From an uncultured Muribaculaceae bacterium (GTDB lineage Bacteria; Bacteroidota; Bacteroidia; Bacteroidales; Muribaculaceae): DNA of 9,498 nucleotides. Below are positions 6,861 through 9,498 of this stretch, in pieces. The position numbers were made by a program, and so were the translations under genes. The notes under the pieces were generated by a model. The model was given only the letters and a program-made list of their open reading frames with translations, made no database searches and was not told the DNA's origin. The stretch lies in assembly GCA_910584735.1 (NCBI GenBank), contig CAJUBM010000112.1, positions 1 through 9,498 of the forward strand. The letters are read 5' to 3'. Each line of letters starts with the position of its first letter. Position 1 is the first letter of the stretch.

Positions 6861-6874
6861 ATAACATGTGTTAT
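6861..6874. promoter_or_regulatory. dyad, possible operator in the divergent promoter region
   Basis: ATAACA-TG-TGTTAT forms 6-bp inverted arms around two central bases. It lies 12 bp upstream of the -33 box of the PAS promoter and about 100 bp ahead of the adenylation gene, where a regulator could act on both directions. No known regulator consensus is matched, and no transcription factor gene is adjacent. Confidence 0.35.
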
Positions 6875-6886
6875 GGTTGAAAGGTA

Positions 6887-6918
6887 TTTGTCAGAATGGA
6901 ACAGATTCACTAATTTTG
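6887..6918 (+). promoter_or_regulatory. Bacteroidetes-type promoter of the PAS gene
   Basis: TTTG (6887-6890), a 20-nt spacer and TAATTTTG (6911-6918) match the Bacteroidetes housekeeping promoter consensus TTTG-N19-21-TAnnTTTG with no mismatch. Transcription should begin near 6925, leaving a leader of about 38 nt before the ATG. The leader has no Shine-Dalgarno sequence, which is normal for the phylum. Confidence 0.8.
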
Positions 6919-6962
6919 TCACATGGAATTTATGCCGGATGGCTTTGAATTAATCATTATCC

Positions 6963-7307
6963 ATGAATAACTTAACATTGCCCGACTGGGCCAAAGAAAC
7001 GAATTGCGCAATTACTGTGTGTGATGCGGATTGTAAGATTATATATATGAACGATAAATCGCGGGAGGTTAATGCCAAATTCGGTAATCCTGTAGGCCAT
7101 AACCTCATGGACTATCATGGGGAACGTGCACGGGGGATCATCCGGGAACTTCTCGCATCAGGTGGTGCTAATTGCTATACCATCTCGAAGAACGGAGGTA
7201 AGAAAATGATTTATCAGTCGGCATGGCGCGAGAACGGCCGGGTGGCCGGCCTTGTGGAAATTTCCATGGAGATTCCGGACGATATGCCCCACTATGTAAG
7301 GGGATGA
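6963..7307 (+). CDS. single-PAS-domain protein
   Basis: The 114-residue product is essentially one PAS domain with no attached kinase, cyclase or DNA-binding output domain. The core starts with CAITVCDADCKIIYMND (about 15-31) and continues through VGHNLMDYHGE and the YTISKNGGKKMIYQ strands. It closes with GLVEISMEIPDDMPHYVR. I recall the last segment (E-I-P-x-x-MPH-x-x-R) as conserved in short stand-alone PAS proteins of anaerobes. It has no signal peptide or membrane segment, so it should be cytoplasmic. Ligand or cofactor is unknown; His and Cys residues are present but none can be named as a heme or flavin ligand. It has its own consensus promoter, diverges from the six-gene operon and ends at the strong hairpin terminator. 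A sensing or partner role for the operon is inference. Confidence 0.8.
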   Translation: MNNLTLPDWAKETNCAITVCDADCKIIYMNDKSREVNAKFGNPVGHNLMDYHGERARGIIRELLASGGANCYTISKNGGKKMIYQSAWRENGRVAGLVEISMEIPDDMPHYVRG

Positions 7308-7328
7308 TTACTGTGTCAAGCGCTAATA

Positions 7329-7355
7329 TCGCTGTAGATAAACTAATTCGCTGTA
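7329..7355 (+). repeat. direct repeat TCGCTGTA
   Basis: TCGCTGTA occurs at 7329-7336 and 7348-7355, starts 19 bp apart, in the 3' non-coding region of the PAS gene. CGCTGT appears a third time inside the terminator stem (7371-7376). It is short and may be chance. Confidence 0.4.
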
Positions 7356-7359
7356 CATA

Positions 7360-7402
7360 AAAAGGTTCCGCGCTGTTGTCCTCATACAGCGCGGAACCTT
7401 TT
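7360..7402. terminator. strong bidirectional hairpin terminator
   Basis: A perfect 17-bp inverted repeat (7360-7376 with 7386-7402) surrounds a 9-nt loop. The stem has a GC-rich core (GGTTCCGCGCTGT) with A-tracts on one side and T-tracts on the other, so it works on both strands. It lies between the convergent PAS and BspA-like genes, 52 bp after one stop codon and 21 bp after the other, as expected for a shared terminator. Confidence 0.93.
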
Positions 7403-7423
7403 CATTTCTATTGAGGAAGGGGG

Positions 7424-9409
7424 TTAATGCACAAGTTTTGTTGTCTTCCCTTCGCTTGATAGCAGGTATATGCCTTGTTCCTTAAGGGTTATCTCGCCTG
7501 TCTTACCGCTGTAAAGGATCCTTCCCCGCATATCATAAAGATTTACCTCTTTATCCGAGATTATATGTAGGGTGTTACCTGTAAAGTAAGTCCGTATTTC
7601 ATCGGTGATACTTTCGCTAACGCCGAGAGGATTGGTGATACTTTTGAATTCCTTCCATCCCGGAGCATTACGGTAGGCCTCAATTGAGCCGTCAGGTACT
7701 GTCAGAACCGCGTTGTCATAGACCGCCTGGGGGAATGTCGCTCCTGTAGCCGGTACGGGATTCTGGCAGATTATTTCCTTTAAGGCTTCGTCCTTCTCGA
7801 ATGCCTTTGTGCCGATAGTGGCTACTTTCTCCCCGAAGGTTATCTTTTCGAGCGCGAAACACCAGAAGAAGGCCTCTTTTTCAATATCGGTTATGTTGGG
7901 GCCTATGGTGAATTCCTTCAGGCTGGCACAGCACTGGAATGTGCCGTCAGGTATGGTGGTGAGATTTTGAGGTAGGCTGGCCTCTGTCAGGCCTGCCTGA
8001 TAGAACACTCCATGTCCCATGGTAGTGACAGATTCAGGCACAGGTAGTTGTTCGAGCGCGGTACAATAAGCATAGGCAAATTTATCTATATCTGTAACAC
8101 CATCGGGAATATTGGTCTGTGTGAGAAGGGCACATTCCGACATGGCGAATTCTCCTATTCTTGTTACGGAGGAAGGTACGTCAAGGCGTTCGAGCAAGAC
8201 ACAACCTTGCACGAAACCATTAGGAATAGCTGTGAGATTGTCGGGAAGGATTACCTCTTTTAATGATGAGCAGTCACACAACAGGTCATCGCCGATAGTT
8301 GTGACGGTGGATGGGAGGGTGAACGAAGTTAGGGATTTGCAGCTTTCGAAAGCGCTCTCACCAAGCTCTGTTACAGTAGCGGCGATATTTATCGATGGAA
8401 TTGAGCTTTCCCAAAAAGCTCCGGTGCCTATGCGTGTTATCCCTTCAGGTACGGTAAACTCCTCCATGCCAGCTACTTCGGAGAATGACAAATCGCCGAT
8501 TTCGGTTACTGCGAAAACTTCGTCGTCGTAGGTCACCGATGTCGGGACTGTGGTGAGTGTGGAATAGTCAGCCTCGTTGTCGGGGAATGTCACTGCCACG
8601 CTCATCGGGTCGCGTGACAGGACCTTATAACGGATTTTATCTACAACGAAACGATCGCCGACAGCCGGAGGTGCCTTCAGTGTATAGTTGAGTTTGAATT
8701 CCTCGTTTTGGAATGTTGCTCCTTCTGCCGATGTCAGGTCAAAACTTCCGGCAGCTACAGTGATAGTGTATTCTCCCGAAAGGATAATTGCCGGAGTAAG
8801 GTTCATCACTATCTGGTTTGGCTCCGTCCCGGCTACGGTTGAGATTGTGGTCTCTACAGGGGTTCCAAGCGAACCTACGGTTGCCTGAAAATCTGTTGTA
8901 GCGATAGCTGTGCTTGCTCCTTCAAATGCGATGGTTATGTTGTCGAGGGATTTGACAGTTGTACCTGAAGCCGGTTCTGCTAAGATTGTTACGTCCGGGA
9001 TGTCCGGTTCGATGGGGAAGTCGGGATTGTCAACGGTCACTGTCCATGAAATTTCCGGGTTATCTTCTTCGTCTGTGAACATGCTGTAACCGTAGGTGAA
9101 AGTCCTTTCAGGGACCACTATTTCATATACACCCGATTTTTCTACGGGAGTGGCGAGTGTCATAACCATCGTCCCTCCGTTGTTGGTGACTTTTTGGGTT
9201 ATGGCGATTGATTCGCCGTTAACCTTTACCGAACGGTTGACATATGGATCCATGTAGTGCTCGTTTTGTTTGCTCACGGTGATTTCCGTGATTTTTGTGA
9301 CGGTACTGCCATTTTTGGGGGTTGCCGACCATCCCCCGTCAGGGATTGCAGCGTGTGTGGAGAACAGACCTCCTACGGCAAGGAGAATAATGGTGTAGAA
9401 TTTTTTCAT
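7424..9409 (-). CDS. BspA-type leucine-rich-repeat surface protein with T9SS-like C-terminus
   Basis: The 661-residue product has a signal peptide (MKKFYTIILLAVGGLF, cleavage probably near Ala20-Ala21). Two beta-rich, Ig-like regions follow (about 22-126 and 138-246), each ending in strands like SGVYEIVVPERTF and SGEYTITVAAGSF. Next comes a run of about ten BspA-type (LRR_5) repeats of roughly 23 residues (about 293-545), with the recurring pattern L-x-x-(I/V)-x-(I/L)-P-x-x-(V/L)-T-x-I. A usual post-repeat segment (547-591) leads to a short terminal domain (about 610-661) with VNLYDMRGRILYSG and GIYLL, resembling type A sorting domains of the type IX secretion system. It is likely exported to the cell surface, where BspA-like repeats commonly bind host or bacterial partners. 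The ligand is unknown. The gene is monocistronic, with its own promoter and terminator. Confidence 0.9.
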   Translation of the reverse strand: MKKFYTIILLAVGGLFSTHAAIPDGGWSATPKNGSTVTKITEITVSKQNEHYMDPYVNRSVKVNGESIAITQKVTNNGGTMVMTLATPVEKSGVYEIVVPERTFTYGYSMFTDEEDNPEISWTVTVDNPDFPIEPDIPDVTILAEPASGTTVKSLDNITIAFEGASTAIATTDFQATVGSLGTPVETTISTVAGTEPNQIVMNLTPAIILSGEYTITVAAGSFDLTSAEGATFQNEEFKLNYTLKAPPAVGDRFVVDKIRYKVLSRDPMSVAVTFPDNEADYSTLTTVPTSVTYDDEVFAVTEIGDLSFSEVAGMEEFTVPEGITRIGTGAFWESSIPSINIAATVTELGESAFESCKSLTSFTLPSTVTTIGDDLLCDCSSLKEVILPDNLTAIPNGFVQGCVLLERLDVPSSVTRIGEFAMSECALLTQTNIPDGVTDIDKFAYAYCTALEQLPVPESVTTMGHGVFYQAGLTEASLPQNLTTIPDGTFQCCASLKEFTIGPNITDIEKEAFFWCFALEKITFGEKVATIGTKAFEKDEALKEIICQNPVPATGATFPQAVYDNAVLTVPDGSIEAYRNAPGWKEFKSITNPLGVSESITDEIRTYFTGNTLHIISDKEVNLYDMRGRILYSGKTGEITLKEQGIYLLSSEGKTTKLVH

Positions 9410-9434
9410 AGATATGATGATTTTGTATTCATGG

Positions 9435-9466
9435 CAAAATTATAAAATACTACTGGTGCGATAAAA
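9435..9466 (-). promoter_or_regulatory. promoter of the BspA-like gene
   Basis: On the minus strand TAATTTTG (9442-9435) matches the -7 box TAnnTTTG. TTTT (9466-9463) lies exactly 20 nt upstream in the -33 position, one mismatch from TTTG. Transcription would begin near 9428, about 20 nt before the ATG at 9409. The -33 box and most of the spacer fall inside the 20-bp element repeated at the left edge of the window. Confidence 0.65.
9447..9466 (-). repeat. right copy of the 20-bp inverted repeat
   Basis: The minus strand reads TTTTATCGCACCA followed by GTAGTAT, matching 34-53 on the plus strand at 18 of 20 positions. This copy occupies the -33 box and spacer of the BspA-like gene promoter. 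A small dyad, GCGAT-AAA-ATCGC (9458-9470), overlaps it, which would suit a regulator-binding site. Confidence 0.45.
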
Positions 9467-9498
9467 TCGCGTTAGTTTAGAAATCATCAAATAAAGAG

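Larger units (their letters stand above)
6763..6962. other. divergent promoter region between the adenylation gene and the PAS gene
   Basis: This 200-bp gap carries the plus-strand promoter of the PAS gene and a dyad at 6861-6874. For the minus-strand operon I found only imperfect boxes: TACCTTTC lies at 6886-6879 but lacks a well-placed TTTG. The reading frame of the adenylation gene stays open to an ATG at 6867, whose 35 extra codons are rich in Leu, Lys and Cys and unlike the start of related enzymes. The stretch is therefore more likely leader than coding. Confidence 0.55.

Noticed and set aside
7700..8530. Possible DNA tandem repeat or CRISPR-like periodicity of about 69 bp
   Set aside because: The periodicity comes from the 23-residue BspA repeats; the DNA units are too diverged for a CRISPR array or recent tandem duplication.
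34..9466. The inverted 20-bp elements as ends of a transposon spanning the window
   Set aside because: No transposase or target-site duplication is visible, the enclosed genes look like ordinary chromosomal genes, and one copy is part of a promoter.

Overview
The window looks like chromosomal DNA of a gut-type Bacteroidales bacterium, possibly Muribaculaceae or a relative. The evidence is promoters of the Bacteroidetes form (TTTG, about 20 nt, TAnnTTTG), almost no Shine-Dalgarno sequences, a BspA-type leucine-rich-repeat protein with a type IX secretion-like C-terminus, and a Bacteroidetes-type tyrosine recombinase remnant. The genus assignment is inference. No rRNA, tRNA, CRISPR array or intact transposase is visible.

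Layout. Positions 1-210 are AT-rich and non-coding, with several dyad symmetries. Positions 211-964 (minus) hold a decayed tyrosine recombinase: the catalytic domain is missing, the reading frame shifts near 550, and the probable ATG start now reads ATA. Positions 965-1254 are non-coding. From 6762 down to 1255 (minus) run six co-directional, tightly packed genes: a stand-alone NRPS-type adenylation enzyme, a GNAT acetyltransferase, a Fes/IroE-like alpha/beta-hydrolase, then lutA, lutB and lutC. The first three overlap each other by 4 bp (ATGA). lutA follows after 59 bp, lutB 14 bp after lutA, and lutC overlaps lutB by 8 bp. A divergent gene at 6963-7307 (plus) encodes a single-PAS-domain protein behind a near-ideal Bacteroidetes promoter. 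A perfect 17-bp hairpin (7360-7402) separates it from the convergent BspA-like surface protein gene (9409-7424, minus).

How the genes may work together. LutABC is a well-known iron-sulfur/LUD system for oxidising L-lactate to pyruvate. The adenylation enzyme, acetyltransferase and esterase are translationally coupled and have no carrier-protein domain, condensation domain or thioesterase domain nearby. They look like a minimal route that activates an amino or carboxylic acid, acylates something, and hydrolyses an ester or thioester. Their placement directly ahead of lutABC, with a divergent small PAS protein and a dyad in the shared promoter region, makes this the most interesting part of the window. 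No function for the whole cassette can be read from sequence alone.
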